From: Gnetum montanum
Lineage: Eukaryota > Streptophyta > Gnetopsida > Gnetales > Gnetaceae
Assembly: GCA_015680685.1 (NCBI GenBank)
Contig: MNCI01010098.1
Coordinates: forward strand, 238,098-302,097
Reading direction: 5' to 3'
Length of the DNA: 64,000 nt
Shown here: positions 23,741 through 35,012 of the stretch, in pieces
Layout: each line of letters starts with the position of its first letter
Position numbering within the stretch: the first letter of the stretch is position 1
Position numbers and translations under genes: made by a program
Notes under the pieces: generated by a model
What the model saw: only the letters and a program-made list of their open reading frames with translations
Database searches by the model: none
Told to the model about the DNA's origin: nothing

Positions 23741-23765
23741 ATCTGTCAAGAACCCGCTCTTCCCC

Positions 23766-23781
23766 TACTATTTTTGATATT
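23766..23781. repeat. Target-site duplication, right (LINE-1)
   Basis: TACTATTTTTGATATT, the mate of 17293-17308. Confidence 0.9.
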
Positions 23782-24469
23782 GGATGGATAGTGCAAATAT
23801 GTTTATGGTCACTTCGTCATTCTATGAAATTTTAAGGATTTTAAATATAAAATAAGTTTTAGTATTAGATTTTTAATTATCTCCATACATATATAGCTTT
23901 TAAGTATGACAAATAATAACCAAATTTTTATAATTATTCCCTAATTATTCTCTAATAACGAATTAATTAATATCTCACATAAATATATGAAGAAAACTAT
24001 GAATAACATCATGGAACATGATAAACGAAGAAACACTATATTCTGTATACTGCACCCGCATATGGGAGTACAACTGTAACACCTGCAAGCAGGGCTGGAA
24101 TTTCATATTTTGGTAAACCGTAGATATACATAAAACCTGGGAAACTGTGCCTATATACAGTTATTTTCATTCGATTTTGGATGAAAATAAAACATATATT
24201 ACAGTCTAGTATCCCATATACGATCACTGTATATTTCCAACCCTGCGTGCAAGTGTGAGTGGTTCGACAGGTGCAAAGAAAGCAGTCACTGCAGTTGCAT
24301 CCCTGGATGTTAGTTCTTTTGCAGAAATTAGCCACGGCGGCCACGGTTGCTTAAAAGCTACCAGGAAATCATTTCAAATAACCTCTGCATCGATCCAATT
24401 CCTAGCTTTTTGATCTGACAACCACCAAGGTTCTTTTGATCTGACAACCACCAAGGTTCTGCATTGAAC

Positions 24470-24775
24470 TTATGCATTTAAGTAGCCAATTCAGTTTGCT
24501 GTACAAGTGAGCACGTCATCAACCTTAAAGCCTTTTCTGTATTCTTTAACCAACACGTAGAATCAAATGGGTCTTTGGTCCCTTCAAAAGTTGGCGCACC
24601 CAAACCTCTACCCATAGATTGCTCTTCCTCAGGTATATGAGCGTTTGGTGCACTTCCACTGACGGAACCAGATACTTGGTTCTAATTCCTTAAATATTAG
24701 TACATCGCTCATAATTTGTACCAAAGCAATATCTTCTTCTTCAAGACCCTCAAGATTCTCTTGTCTACTCATCTT
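24470..24775 (-). pseudogene. Gypsy-type gag fragment
   Basis: The minus strand opens MSRQENLEGLEEEDIA at 24774. After a frame change it reads GRGLGAPTFEGTKDPFDSTC, then WLKNTEKALRLMTC and QQTELAT (about 24610-24480). The order P-x-F-x-GT-x-DP, WL-x3-EK, then a Q-x-LAT stretch, is typical of the retrotransposon gag (capsid) domain of plant Ty3/gypsy elements. The match stops there with no zinc knuckle or pol, so this is a scrap of an element different from the main gypsy family of the window. Confidence 0.55.
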
Positions 24776-25189
24776 ACTATACGTTTCTTCCTAAAACATC
24801 ATAGTCACCATCTACTCTATCAACCTTCAGCTTGAATATCACAATGTTGCACCCCCAATCCTAGACCTACAATAAAAGTATGAAAGTAAAAAACATGCCA
24901 AGATATAAAGGTAAATCATACAAACCTCTATGGATTTTAACTAGTAAAAGTTTTTGTTTCATGTAAATTAATAGGCTCCATTGGGCTATACTCACATAAA
25001 AGAAACACAATTAACTAAAAGGTTGCAGAGTTCAAAAGTGAATTTTACCCTATGACTAAGTTATTACTTAAATGTGAAATACATAATTAATAAATGACAT
25101 TAACTTAAGTCACAATAGAAAGAGTCGAATATAGCTTATAAAGCTTTATTAATAAGTAATTTAATCATCTAATATATAATCTACAAATC

Positions 25190-25312
25190 ATGATCTAAAT
25201 TAAACCCCAAGTCAAAGGTTTGATTCTACTAGGTAGCACCAAGTTATAAACTTCTATAAATCTTGGGGTGTACCTATGTTTCAATTATTTTGGGTTCCAA
25301 CACCCCATAGTA
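25190..25312 (+). repeat. SINE fragment (tRNA-related)
   Basis: It shares AGGTTTGATTCTACTAGGTAGC (B-box region, about 25216-25237), the AAGTTATAAACTTCTATAAATCTTGGG body and a TTTTGGGTTCCAACACC tail with the SINE at 55545-55685 (opposite strand). The A-box half is not recognisable, so the copy is 5'-truncated or diverged. Confidence 0.6.
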
Positions 25313-26225
25313 CTAAATTAAACATCTAAGATCATATTGAAAAACATAATGACAATAACATACTAAAACCAACATAAACTAAAAGAAACAAATCCCAATC
25401 TAATGTTAATCATCAAATCTTATATGCTTAATTGTATCTCTAAATATTGGTGATCACAAATTACATCTAGGATCAACTAGGCTTTATTTGATTCATCAAA
25501 TCCTCTAACTCTTGTCTCCTTAATTGTGAAAGAGGGATATCATTACAAGATTGAGTAAGGTATATATTATAAGCATTCCCTATGTAATCTATGGACAACT
25601 TCCATGGAGTTGGGGTGGATGAAAAAGGGTACATGAGCTTCATAAATCATTATCATGAAATAACCATTCAAGCACCAAACATAATAATATCTCAACCAAG
25701 CATACCACATGTGAGCATAACAAGCCAATAATTCCCGCCACCACTATCCAAGTACTTTGCAAAAGTTAACACCTTTGCTTAGTTTCAAATGTGAGTTATA
25801 TTCATTATTCTTTACATTAATTTGGAATTATTATCTTACCATGGTACTAGATTTCATATATATCCATCCTACCATGCTTGCAAGTCTTTTATTAGTTTTC
25901 ATTTTTAACTAGTGCTAGCAAATGTAAAAATGTATGATAAAAACCTTTTGATTGAGAAAAGATGCCAAGAATGGATTAGGTTCCTAACATGTCAACCAAT
26001 ACACTCCTTTCTACTAACTCTATGAATATGTCTAATAAACTCAACTAAACAATAATGATCCATATATTTTATCACAAACATGGTATACATAATGCATCAT
26101 TCCTAAGGGAGTGTCAGAAAAACACATTCTCTCAACACTTCATTATTTGATTTATTGTAAACTAACCATTTATCCCCAAAATTATTTGTTGACCTATGAG
26201 AGGCTAAGTTCTCTTCACGTTGGAA

Positions 26226-26230
26226 TGATT
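26226..26230. repeat. Target-site duplication, left (copia)
   Basis: TGATT, repeated exactly at 32678-32682 just outside the right LTR. Confidence 0.85.
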
Positions 26231-26732
26231 TGTAGCATGGATTACCCACTAACGCGTTGTATGCATTAGTTAATGCATGAAAGTGACCACCATGTCCACG
26301 ATTGTGTTTTATGGGTTAGTTAATACATGAAACTAGCCACCATGCCCACTAATGGGTTTTTTGGATTAGTTAATGCATGAAAGTAGCCACCATACCCACT
26401 AACACGTTTTTATGAGTTGGTTAATGCATCAATGTGGTCTCCATATCCAGTAACACATTTTTTATGCGTGGGCATTAGGTCTCTTATGATAACTGATCTC
26501 GTGGCCTATATATTCATTCTTGATGGGAGAACATAGGCATCACGAATCATAGCAAGATTGCAATTCAAGTTCCTTTCACAGACACTTGGAGGTTGCCTAC
26601 ACCATCATTGTAGAAGAATCTAAAGAAGATTAATCGAAGGCATCAATGGCTAGAGGTTAATTCCATTTTCTTTCGCATTTTGTTCTTTGGTTACTTGTGC
26701 AATCTGGTCTTTCTACATAATTATTTCTTATA
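26231..26732 (+). repeat. Copia 5' LTR (with internal repeat expansion)
   Basis: It starts TGTAGCATGG and ends just before the PBS; the last bases (TTCTTATA) differ from the TTCTTCCA of the 3' LTR. At 502 bp it exceeds the 409-bp 3' LTR because a ~51-bp unit (TTAGTTAATGCATGAAAGT through a CCACTAA-GTTTT block) is present about three times (about 26267-26420). A TATA-like CTATATATT lies near 26507. Confidence 0.85.
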
Positions 26733-26734
26733 TT

Positions 26735-26747
26735 TGGTATAAAAGCA
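26735..26747 (+). promoter_or_regulatory. Copia primer-binding site
   Basis: TGGTATAAAAGCA, two changes from TGGTATCAGAGCA, the usual complement to the 3' end of initiator methionine tRNA in plant copia elements. Confidence 0.75.
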
Positions 26748-27939
26748 TTAGATCTCTGTCTTAATGCAATTTTTGACGATGCTACAATTTGGAAAAACCA
26801 TTTTTTAAATATTTCTATGATTTGTAGTGTGAGGGAGATCACTCACTTTTGGTTTTTTCCTGGTGAAAGAGATTTCACTCTCACATTTTATTACATTGTT
26901 GTGCACCGTAAATCTATAAAATACAAACCATTACTATTGTGGCAATGAGAATGTTTTCTTTTGTTGTTTTGGAGAGCTTGTCTACTGCAATTTTTCTTCA
27001 TGCGACAACCTATTGTTTGTTGTGTTGTTTGCAATTTTTCTTCATGCGACAATCTATTGTTTGCATTGTTGGCCTGTAATAGCTTGTCATTATATAAATA
27101 GTTTCAAAGGTTAAACACAAAAATGATAGCTTGCAATGTTGACATAGATTTCCTACTTTCCATATATACCTCCTTTAGTTTTGGGTTTTGTATAACGATT
27201 TGGTTTAACTTGAGCAGTTTTAAGGCTAACAAATGTCTATTCCCTCTACGCATAGTTGGATTTGTGAATTATGTATGCACTCTTTTCATTTCAAATTGCA
27301 TATCTAGCATTCATCATTTATGAGTTCTGGTGTTTTTCATCTCAGCCAATGAATTAGCATCATTCTATAGGGTTTTCTTTGAAGCTTTGGCCTCCACCTG
27401 GGCACCTTGGGCTAGAATAGTTGATAAAATTATGTTTATACCATGTTAAATTTGGTAATTTATCAATTTTATGGATATTTTTGTATATGTATGCATCATT
27501 TTTTACATATGAATTATAACTAGTAATCTATATAATTTTGTACAGTTAGAGAGTAGCCACAACATCTTTAATTATGCAAAATTATGTACTCAGAGCTTTT
27601 GGATCACATGTGGTAGACAAAATCGTGATTAATCATATGTTATATGACAAATTTTATCCCATAGGAATTTTTATTGTATTTAATATGATTAATTAGGATG
27701 ATATGTTAAATTATTTTTCTTAATTTACCCATTGAGATTAAGAAAAGGAATATAACTTAATAGTTTCAACATAAGGATATATGAATCTGTTTGAATTAAA
27801 ATTTAGCCCATAGGCAATTTTATGTCATTTGATTCATATTTTTCACAATTTACATTGGTAAACGTGTATTATGGTATTTTAACCTCAAATTTAGTGACAT
27901 AAGCATGTTTAATTATGTAATTGTACAACCTGTAAGCTA

Positions 27940-28720
27940 CTTTGATTTTAAATGTGACATTCCTGAATTAAAGGGTGATAATTATAAGGTGTGGAAGGAG
28001 AGAATTCTTCTTCATTTAGGTTGAATGGACATTGATTATGCTATCCATAAGGATGAACCACTTGTTGTTACAACAATCAACTATCTGGATGATATCGATA
28101 ATTATGAAAAATGGGAGCAACCTAATCGCCTCTGTGTCATGTTCATAAAACCAAGATCTTGGTTGGTGTGCATGGTTCACTGGAATAGTATGACAATGTG
28201 CACACTTTATTAAAGGCCATCAATGAACAATTTGAGTCATCGGACAAGGCATTGGTCAACACCTTGATAATGAAGTTCTCATCCATCAAGCTCACTGAAA
28301 TTCATGGTGTGCATGAGCACATCATGCAAGTGAGGGATATAGCAGCTAAACTAAAAACACTTGAGGTTGAGATGTCAGAATCTTTCTTTGTGCACTATAT
28401 CTTAAACACATTCCCACCATGGTATGAACCCTTTAATATTTCTTATAACACACATAAGGACAAATGGTCAATTAATGAACTAATGACCATGTGTATGCAA
28501 GAAGAGGGAAGACTTGCTATGGAAGAAAAAGAGAGTGTGCATCTGGCTACACAAGGAAAGAATAAAGAACAATCTAAAGGCAAGTGGAAGGTAAAATTGC
28601 CTACATAAGCTAATATCAAGAAATAATCCAAATGTTTTCTCTGCAAAAGGAAAGGGCACATAAAGAATGATTATTCTAAATATCATAAATGGTTTGAAAA
28701 GAAGAGTACTCAACTCTCAC
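27940..28720 (+). pseudogene. Copia gag
   Basis: Reads LKGDNYKVWKERILLHLG (about 27970-28020), then after a stop MDIDYAI and a YEKWEQPNRLC phrase near 28110. A clean run of 136 codons follows (28198-28608) with the helical capsid segment typical of copia gag (LLKAINEQF, LVNTLIMKF, LNTFPPWYEPF). A zinc knuckle CFLCKRKGHIKNDY (about 28633-28674) has Tyr where the last Cys should be. Between the PBS and gag (26748-27930) lies an AT-rich leader with no readable gene. Confidence 0.8.
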
Positions 28721-31700
28721 TTGTTTGTTTTGAATCTAATATGGTTGATGTTGGCTATGACACATGGTGGATTGATTCTAGTTCTACAATTCATGTTACC
28801 AATTCCTTTCAGGGTTGAAAAACCTAAGGAAGCCAGTGGAAAGTGAGTCATGTATCTATTCAAGCAACAAGATGCACTCACATGTGGAGGCAATTGGAAC
28901 ATGCATATTAGTTTTAAGTAGTGGTTTTGTTTTAGAATTGGAAAAGATATTTTATATTCCAAGTTTTCAAGAAATTTAATTTCTATTTCAAGGCTTGTAT
29001 TAGTGGGATTTTTCTTTAATTTTTCAGACACTATATTTAGTTTATATTATAGATCTAAACTTATTAGAAATGGTACATTGATAGATGGTCTTTTCAAAAA
29101 CTAATTTCCAAAATGGAATTTCTTATATTTCTATGCATGTTCATGCTGGCATTTAGAGATGTGTTATGAATGAAAAATCCTCTATGTTATGGCATCACAG
29201 ATTAGTACATATCTCTATTGAGAGAATAAAGAGACTAGTAAATGATGGAGTACTTAGTACTCTAGATTTTGCTAACTTTGACACTTGTGTGGACTGCATA
29301 AAGGGGACATAGACCAATATGTCAAAGAAACATGGCAAGAGGAGTTCAAACATATTAGAGATCATACATACAGATATTTGTAGTCCAGATATGGATGTGT
29401 ATGGTCAAAAATATTTCATTACCTTTATTAATGATTACTCATGATATATGTATCTCTACTTGCTTCATAACAAGAGTGAAGCTTTAGATTCCCTTAAGGT
29501 GTTTAAGGCTAAAGTAGAGAAACAATGTGGTAAGCAAATAAAGATAGTGAGATTTGATAGAGGTGGTAAATACTATGGTAGATATACTAATGATGGACAA
29601 GCACCTGGTTCATTTGCTAAGTTTCTTCAAGAGCATGGGATTGTTGCCCAATACACTATGCCTAGTTTTCCAAATTAGAATGGTGTGGTAGAAAGAAGAA
29701 ATCGAACATTATTGGACATGGCATGAAGTATGCTTAGTAGCTTCAAGCTTTCTAAGTCTTTGTCGACTAAAGCTCTCAAGACGCCGATGTATATATTAAA
29801 TTGAGTTCCAACCAAGGTTGTCTTTAAGACAGCATTTGAATTATGGAAAGGTTGGAAATTGAGTTTGCAACATATACACATTTGGGGATGCCCATCTAAA
29901 GTAAGAGTCTATAATTCTCAAGAAAAGAAGCTAGACATAAGGATCATAAATGGGTATTTTGTTGGATATGTTGAATGGTCTAAGGAATATAGATTTTATT
30001 GTCCATCACATACTGCTAGGTTTGTGGAATCAAGGAATGCTAAATTTCTTAAGAATGACTTGATTTGTGGGAGAAATAGATCTTGGAACATTGTTCTTGA
30101 GATAGATCATACAGACACTCAACCCACTATTTCAAATGATAAGTTTATTGCTGTGCACAATACGCCTAAAGTACAAATGCATATTGAACAACAACTAGTC
30201 ATTGAAGTTCCATAAATTGCTGATCAATAAGTAGTAGATCCAACTGAACAATAGATACCAAAACTTATTGAACATCTTCTTAAACATCATGATCCTCAAG
30301 AGAATGATGAACCAACATTAAGAAGATCTACTAGAGTAAGGTGACCAGAAATTCCTAGTGACTATATGATGTATCTATAGGAATCTAACTACGACATAGG
30401 AGCTGAAAATGATCCCGAAAAATTTTCACAAGCCATGAGTTTTAAAAAATCTAACTTGTGATATGATGCCATGAAAGATGAAATGAACTCAATGTCATCT
30501 AATGAAGTCTAGGATCTTGTCAAGTTGCTTGATGGTGTAAAAGCCATTGGATGCAAATGGATCTTCAAGACTAAGAAAGACTCATTGAGAAACATTGAAA
30601 GATATAAGTCCAAACTTGTTGCTAAAGGGTTCACTCAGAAAGAGGAAATATATTACAAGTAGACCTTTTCTCTTGTATCTAAGAAGAACTCCATCCATGT
30701 TGTCATGGCATGGTTTCCCATTTTGATCTTGAATTACATCAAATGGATGTAAAAACAACTTTTCTTAAAGGTGATCTAGAGGAAGATGTTTATATGAAAC
30801 AACCTTAAGGATTTTTCTCTAGCGATGGTGAGCAATTGGTATGCAAGCTCAAGAAATCCATATATGGATTGAAATAGGCCTCCCATAAATGGTACTTAAA
30901 ATTCCATGATATAATCACTTCATTTGGTTTTGAAGAAAACATCATGGATCAATGTATATACCAAAAGGTCAGTGAGAGTAAAATCTATTTCCTTGTTCTA
31001 TATGTGGATCATATCCTTCTTAAAATCAATAATAGTGGATTTCTATACAAGGTGAAACATTTTCTCTCTAAGAATTTCAACATGAAGGATATAGGTGAGG
31101 CATCTTATGTCATTGACATACAAATCGATAGGGACAGATCTAGATGTATTCTGGGACTATCACAGGAAACCTATATCAATAAAGTTTTAGAGAGGTTTCA
31201 GATGAAAGATTGTTCACCAAGTATAGCACCCATTGTGAAGGGTGACAAGTTTAATTTGAACCAGTGCCCTAGGAATGATTAAGAGAAAAGTCAAATGAGC
31301 AACATTCTGTATGCTTCAACCGTTGGAAGCCTTATGTATGCTAAAGTCTACACAAGACCTAATAGTGCATTTGTTGTGGGAATGTTGGGTAGATATCAGA
31401 GTAACCAAGGTATTGACCACTAGAGGGTTGCAAAAAAAGTGATGAGGTAGCTTAGAGGTACAAAAGACTACATGCTTATGTATAAACGAATTGACTCCTT
31501 GGAGGTGACTAGCTACTCTGACTTAGACTTTGTTGGTTGTGTTGATTCACGAAATCAACATTTGGTCATGTCTTTATGCTAGCTGGAGGAGCTATGTACT
31601 AGAAGAGTGGAAAGCAAACTTTGGTTGCTACTTCCACCATAGAGGTAGAGTTTGTTTCTTGTTTTGAGCATACTTCACATGGTGTATGGCTAAAGAGTTT

Positions 31701-31980
31701 CATATTAGGGCTTAGAATTGTGGATTCTATATCTAAGCCATTAAGAATGTTTTGTGACGATTCAACTACTATCTTTATGGCTAATAATAATAAGAGTGGT
31801 AGGTGAGGTAAACACATCAACATCAAGTACTTAACCATAAGGGAACACATTAAGGAAAACAAAGTGGTCATTGCACATATAAGCACTGAACTAATGATAG
31901 TTGATCCTTTGACAAAAGGAATGCCACCAAAGTCATTTAAGGATCATGTAGTTTGGATGGGACTTGATTCCATAATGTAA
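28721..31980 (+). pseudogene. Copia pol: protease, integrase, RT, RNase H
   Basis: Protease: WWIDSSSTIHV (about 28767-28799), where the active DSG has become DSS. Integrase: zinc finger LWHHRLVH and CVDCIKG (about 29190-29310), then HTDIC near 29370, the catalytic RFDRGGKYYG near 29550, and VERRNRTL near 29690. RT: IGCKWIFKTKKDS near 30550, RYKSKLVAKGFTQKE near 30600, and the polymerase box YVDHILL (about 31000-31020), where the second Asp is His. RNase H region: SYSDLDFVGC near 31510, LRMFCDDSTTIFMANN near 31750, and the usual end HI-TEL-IVDPLTKGMP (about 31880-31930); stop at 31978-31980. Many stops and several frameshifts break it. Confidence 0.85.
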
Positions 31981-32256
31981 TTCTTTGTTTGTAAAACTTA
32001 TAGTCTTAATGAAACTCTTATTCACTTATGCTAGTTTCTCATATGGTTGTGCATATAGTTATTAGAGAAAATACACATATGGCAAGACCTAGAATGAACA
32101 TTAGGTTTATTCATAAAGTTAAGTTACCATATAAGGAATTACATTTGAGAGATAATGCATTATAATACATGGAAGATAAAACTCACATTAAGAGGAACTA
32201 TCACCATGATTCATGTACTTATTTCTTGAACTTTAGACTTGATTAAATAGGAAGAC

Positions 32257-32267
32257 AAAGTGGGAGA
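32257..32267 (+). promoter_or_regulatory. Copia polypurine tract
   Basis: AAAGTGGGAGA lies two bases before the 3' LTR, matching the AAGTGGGAGA tract common in plant copia elements. Confidence 0.8.
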
Positions 32268-32268
32268 T

Positions 32269-32677
32269 TGTAGCATGTGTTACCCACTATCACATTGTAT
32301 GCATTAGTTAATGCATGAAAGTGGCCACCATACCCACTAACATGTTTTTATGAGTTGGTTAACACATCAATGTGGTATCCATATCCAGTAATGCATTTTT
32401 ACGTGTGGACATTGGGTCTCTTATGATAACTGATCCTATGGCCTATAAATTCGTTCTTGATGGAAGCACCACGAATCACAGCAGGATTACAATTTAGGTT
32501 CCTTTCACAAATGCTTGGAGGTTTCATACACCATCATTGTAGAGCATCAATGTGAAAGAAGAATCTGAACAAGATTAATCGAAGGCATCAATGGCTAGAG
32601 GTCAGTTCCATTTGCTTCCGCATTCTGTACTTTGATTACTTGTGCAATCTGATTTTTCTACACAATTATTTCTTCCA
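32269..32677 (+). repeat. Copia 3' LTR
   Basis: It starts TGTAGCATG and ends TTCTTCCA at 409 bp. It carries a single copy of the ~51-bp unit that is expanded in the 5' LTR, and CTATAAATT near 32444 as a TATA candidate. Many scattered differences from the 5' LTR point to an old insertion. Confidence 0.85.
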
Positions 32678-32682
32678 TGATT
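32678..32682. repeat. Target-site duplication, right (copia)
   Basis: TGATT, the mate of 26226-26230. Confidence 0.85.
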
Positions 32683-34017
32683 TTCAAATATTAAAAAATT
32701 ATTAATTAATCATAAATCAACCTGGAATTATTCAATTTTTAGTGAGAATGTTAAGTAGCAGTTCTTTCTCTCTCCTCACATCTTTTTCTAATGTTTTTAT
32801 AGTTAAATTGTCATTAATGCTAACATTCTAGGCTCCAAAGATGGTTAAATGTGAAAAATGACATTTTCCTATCAAAAATATTTCATCTTTTATATTTTCC
32901 ATTTGTCACACCCTCTTTATTCCACATGTGTGATGGCCATTATGATTTACTACAATAACCATCACAACTAGTATCATAAGTCATGACTTGGTCCAAATGC
33001 ACATAAAGATATCATTTCCAAAGTTATGTAGTTAAACAAAAAAAAGTGTAAAAATGATCTTTTTGATCCTTGTGGATCCTATGAGCCACCAAACATTAAA
33101 AGCATTAACTAGATTTTCTTAAAATGGATTTAACTATAGAATTATGCATTTTGGAATGTCAAAACTTGAAAAAATAGCTAAATTGTCCATGAAAATATAA
33201 TATAAAAATATTTCAACCACAAACGACTCAACCTAGATCCTAAAAATACATAATTTACTATCCAAAATTATTTAATAATCAAGTTGATGAGATTTCAATG
33301 AAATATGAATTATAAGGAAACTATGTAAACTCTACAATAAATATATAGAAATATCTTTCTATATCAAAATACATCAATAAAAGAAGTAGGGATTTCAACA
33401 TTGGTGGAGGAAGTTGGAAGTAATATAGAATACCTCATAGGAGAATTCTAAAGAAATCAAATCTGCTAAAGAGAAATTAGATATGCTGAAAAAAATCAAT
33501 TTTGTTGAAAAAAATATCAAATCCACTAAAAAATTAGATTCATTGGATAATTTTGAGGTTAAGAGAAGTTAAAAAATAACTTTCATTGGCATAGATGATT
33601 TAAAAAATTATTGAAAAAATTTGTAAAGTTCAAGAAAAAATTGTTGAAAAATATGTAAGAAAAGATATACAAAAATTAAAAAAAATTACAAGTGCAATAT
33701 TGGGAAGAAAACTGAGTTAAGTAGATGTAAAAATAACAAGATTTATGCATTGTAGTTCCCACATACCAACAAGCTAAATGAAATACTCATGCTTAATGAT
33801 ATGCATGATCAGAGTTTCCATCTTTAAATAGAGGGGTTCCTAAGTGGTTTCAATGAAATTAGTTATTACTTGTTTTTTCTAAGCACCTATTGGTAACACT
33901 AAATAATATTCTTATCCATAATGCTAATATATTTGTTCCAAGACAATCTATGCCTTCTATATTTATATCTTCATATTGAAATGCACAAGGGCAAGGGGAT
34001 CATACATGGAAAACAAT
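32683..34017. other. AT-rich DNA without recognisable gene
   Basis: No element ends, coding frames or RNA genes were recognised. A stretch near 33470-33680 is very rich in A on the plus strand, with repeated AAAAAT phrases. Confidence 0.6.
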
Positions 34018-34880
34018 TGATGAATCATGGTTTGCTAGGCCCCGATATCGGATACTAAATATCAGGTACAGGATATCGCAGCCTGGATAATGATATCGAA
34101 TACATGGTATTGTGATTCCTATGTAGGAATATAAATATAGCATTCAGGTGCATAAGAAAGGAGTCTTTTGGTAAGTTTTAGAGTAGAGTCATTTTGTCAG
34201 TTTCCAGTTAGTTTTCCATTCTTTCCCATGTGCATGCCCACAGTGTCATTATTGTAATTGTATCGAACCTTTGTTCAAGTGTGACGTACTTGGACATGCA
34301 CACAATCAGCAATAAAGATCAAGATTACTCCATCATTGTAGCATTCACTTAGCTTTTAATTACTTTAATTATTAATTATTAATTATTGTTTTCTTAGTTT
34401 ATGTTTCTTTATTTTCATTTACTATTTCTGTTGTTAATGCGTAATGAGTATGTCTTAATCACAAACATTTAAGTGTAACTACTTGGTAACCTAGTAGTGT
34501 ATCTAGTAATGCTTAAGTAATGTGTGCTTGGTAATCCTAGAAGTAGTACACAAAGTCCAAGATGCATACAGATGATTAAGGATAGATGCTCATCGCACTT
34601 AAGCTAGTGTAGATTTTACTTCATATTGCTTATTAGTTTAATCAAGATTATTTTCCATTGTCTCTAGGAGTAGCCTAGTGTTAGAAATCACATCATACAC
34701 CTCACTCTAGACTAAATCATACGTGACAAGCAAATACTAGTCTAGGTGAGAAGACAGCGAACTACGATCAACGTGTAACTATCTAGGTGCCACAACTAGT
34801 CCATTTGTGGAGTCTGACCGAATCGTGTGTACACATTCGTATTCATATGGTTGAGTGTATGGGTACTTAGCCAATCATCA
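34018..34880 (+). repeat. Gypsy 5' LTR of the pol-less element
   Basis: Opens TGATGA and closes TCATCA, 863 bp. GATATCG blocks occur at 34043, 34071 and 34092. The downstream body carries AATAAAGATCAAG near 34310 and the family's late block GGTTGAGTGTA-GGGTAC. The next bases form a tRNA-Asp-type PBS, so this is a 5' LTR. Confidence 0.8.
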
Positions 34881-34881
34881 T

Positions 34882-34899
34882 TAGCGCCATTGCTAGGGA
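34882..34899 (+). promoter_or_regulatory. Primer-binding site, tRNA-Asp type
   Basis: TAGCGCCATTGCTAGGGA differs from TGGCGCCGTTGCCGGGGA (complement of the plant tRNA-Asp 3' end, as used by Athila-like gypsy elements; from memory) at four sites. All four are G-to-A or C-to-T. Confidence 0.7.
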
Positions 34900-35012
34900 G
34901 AGTGCTAGTAATCTAGGTTAGTTATATCATACAAGATTATTGTAACAAAGTATTAACGATATATCTATTAGAAAAGAGATTAATTTCAACTAAGTCACAC
35001 ATAATTCACAAA

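Larger units (their letters stand above)
17309..23765 (-). mobile_element. Plant L1-type LINE, nearly full length, with TSD
   Basis: A 6.46-kb minus-strand insertion between two perfect 16-bp direct repeats. Its 3' end (left) shows a short poly(A), seen as TTTTTT at 17309-17314. Coding order on the minus strand is a DUF4283-like ORF1, then ORF2 with endonuclease, reverse transcriptase and a zf-RVT-type zinc-binding end, the plan of plant L1 elements. The GC content is visibly above that of the AT-rich flanks. The first base at 23765 already lies close to ORF1 coding sequence and no ORF1 ATG is seen, so the copy is probably slightly 5'-truncated. Stops and frameshifts show it is inactive. Confidence 0.85.
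23782..26225. other. AT-rich DNA with scraps of elements
   Basis: Apart from the gag fragment and the SINE listed separately, nothing is assigned. At 24385-24460 a 31-bp phrase (TTTTGATCTGACAACCACCA, then AGGTTC) occurs twice in tandem. A short minus-strand frame just left of it (about 24350-24230) reads smoothly but is not recognised. Confidence 0.5.
26231..32677 (+). mobile_element. Ty1/copia LTR retrotransposon, complete but inactive
   Basis: A 6.45-kb plus-strand element bounded by the 5-bp duplication TGATT. It has a 5' LTR (26231-26732), a methionine-tRNA-like PBS (26735-26747), gag, then protease, integrase, reverse transcriptase and RNase H in copia order (integrase before RT), a polypurine tract (32257-32267) and a 3' LTR (32269-32677). 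Every coding part holds stops and several catalytic residues have changed, so it cannot move on its own. Confidence 0.9.

Noticed and set aside
26267-26420. Repeats in the copia 5' LTR as a CRISPR-like array
   Set aside because: Units abut each other with no spacers, and they lie in a eukaryotic LTR.
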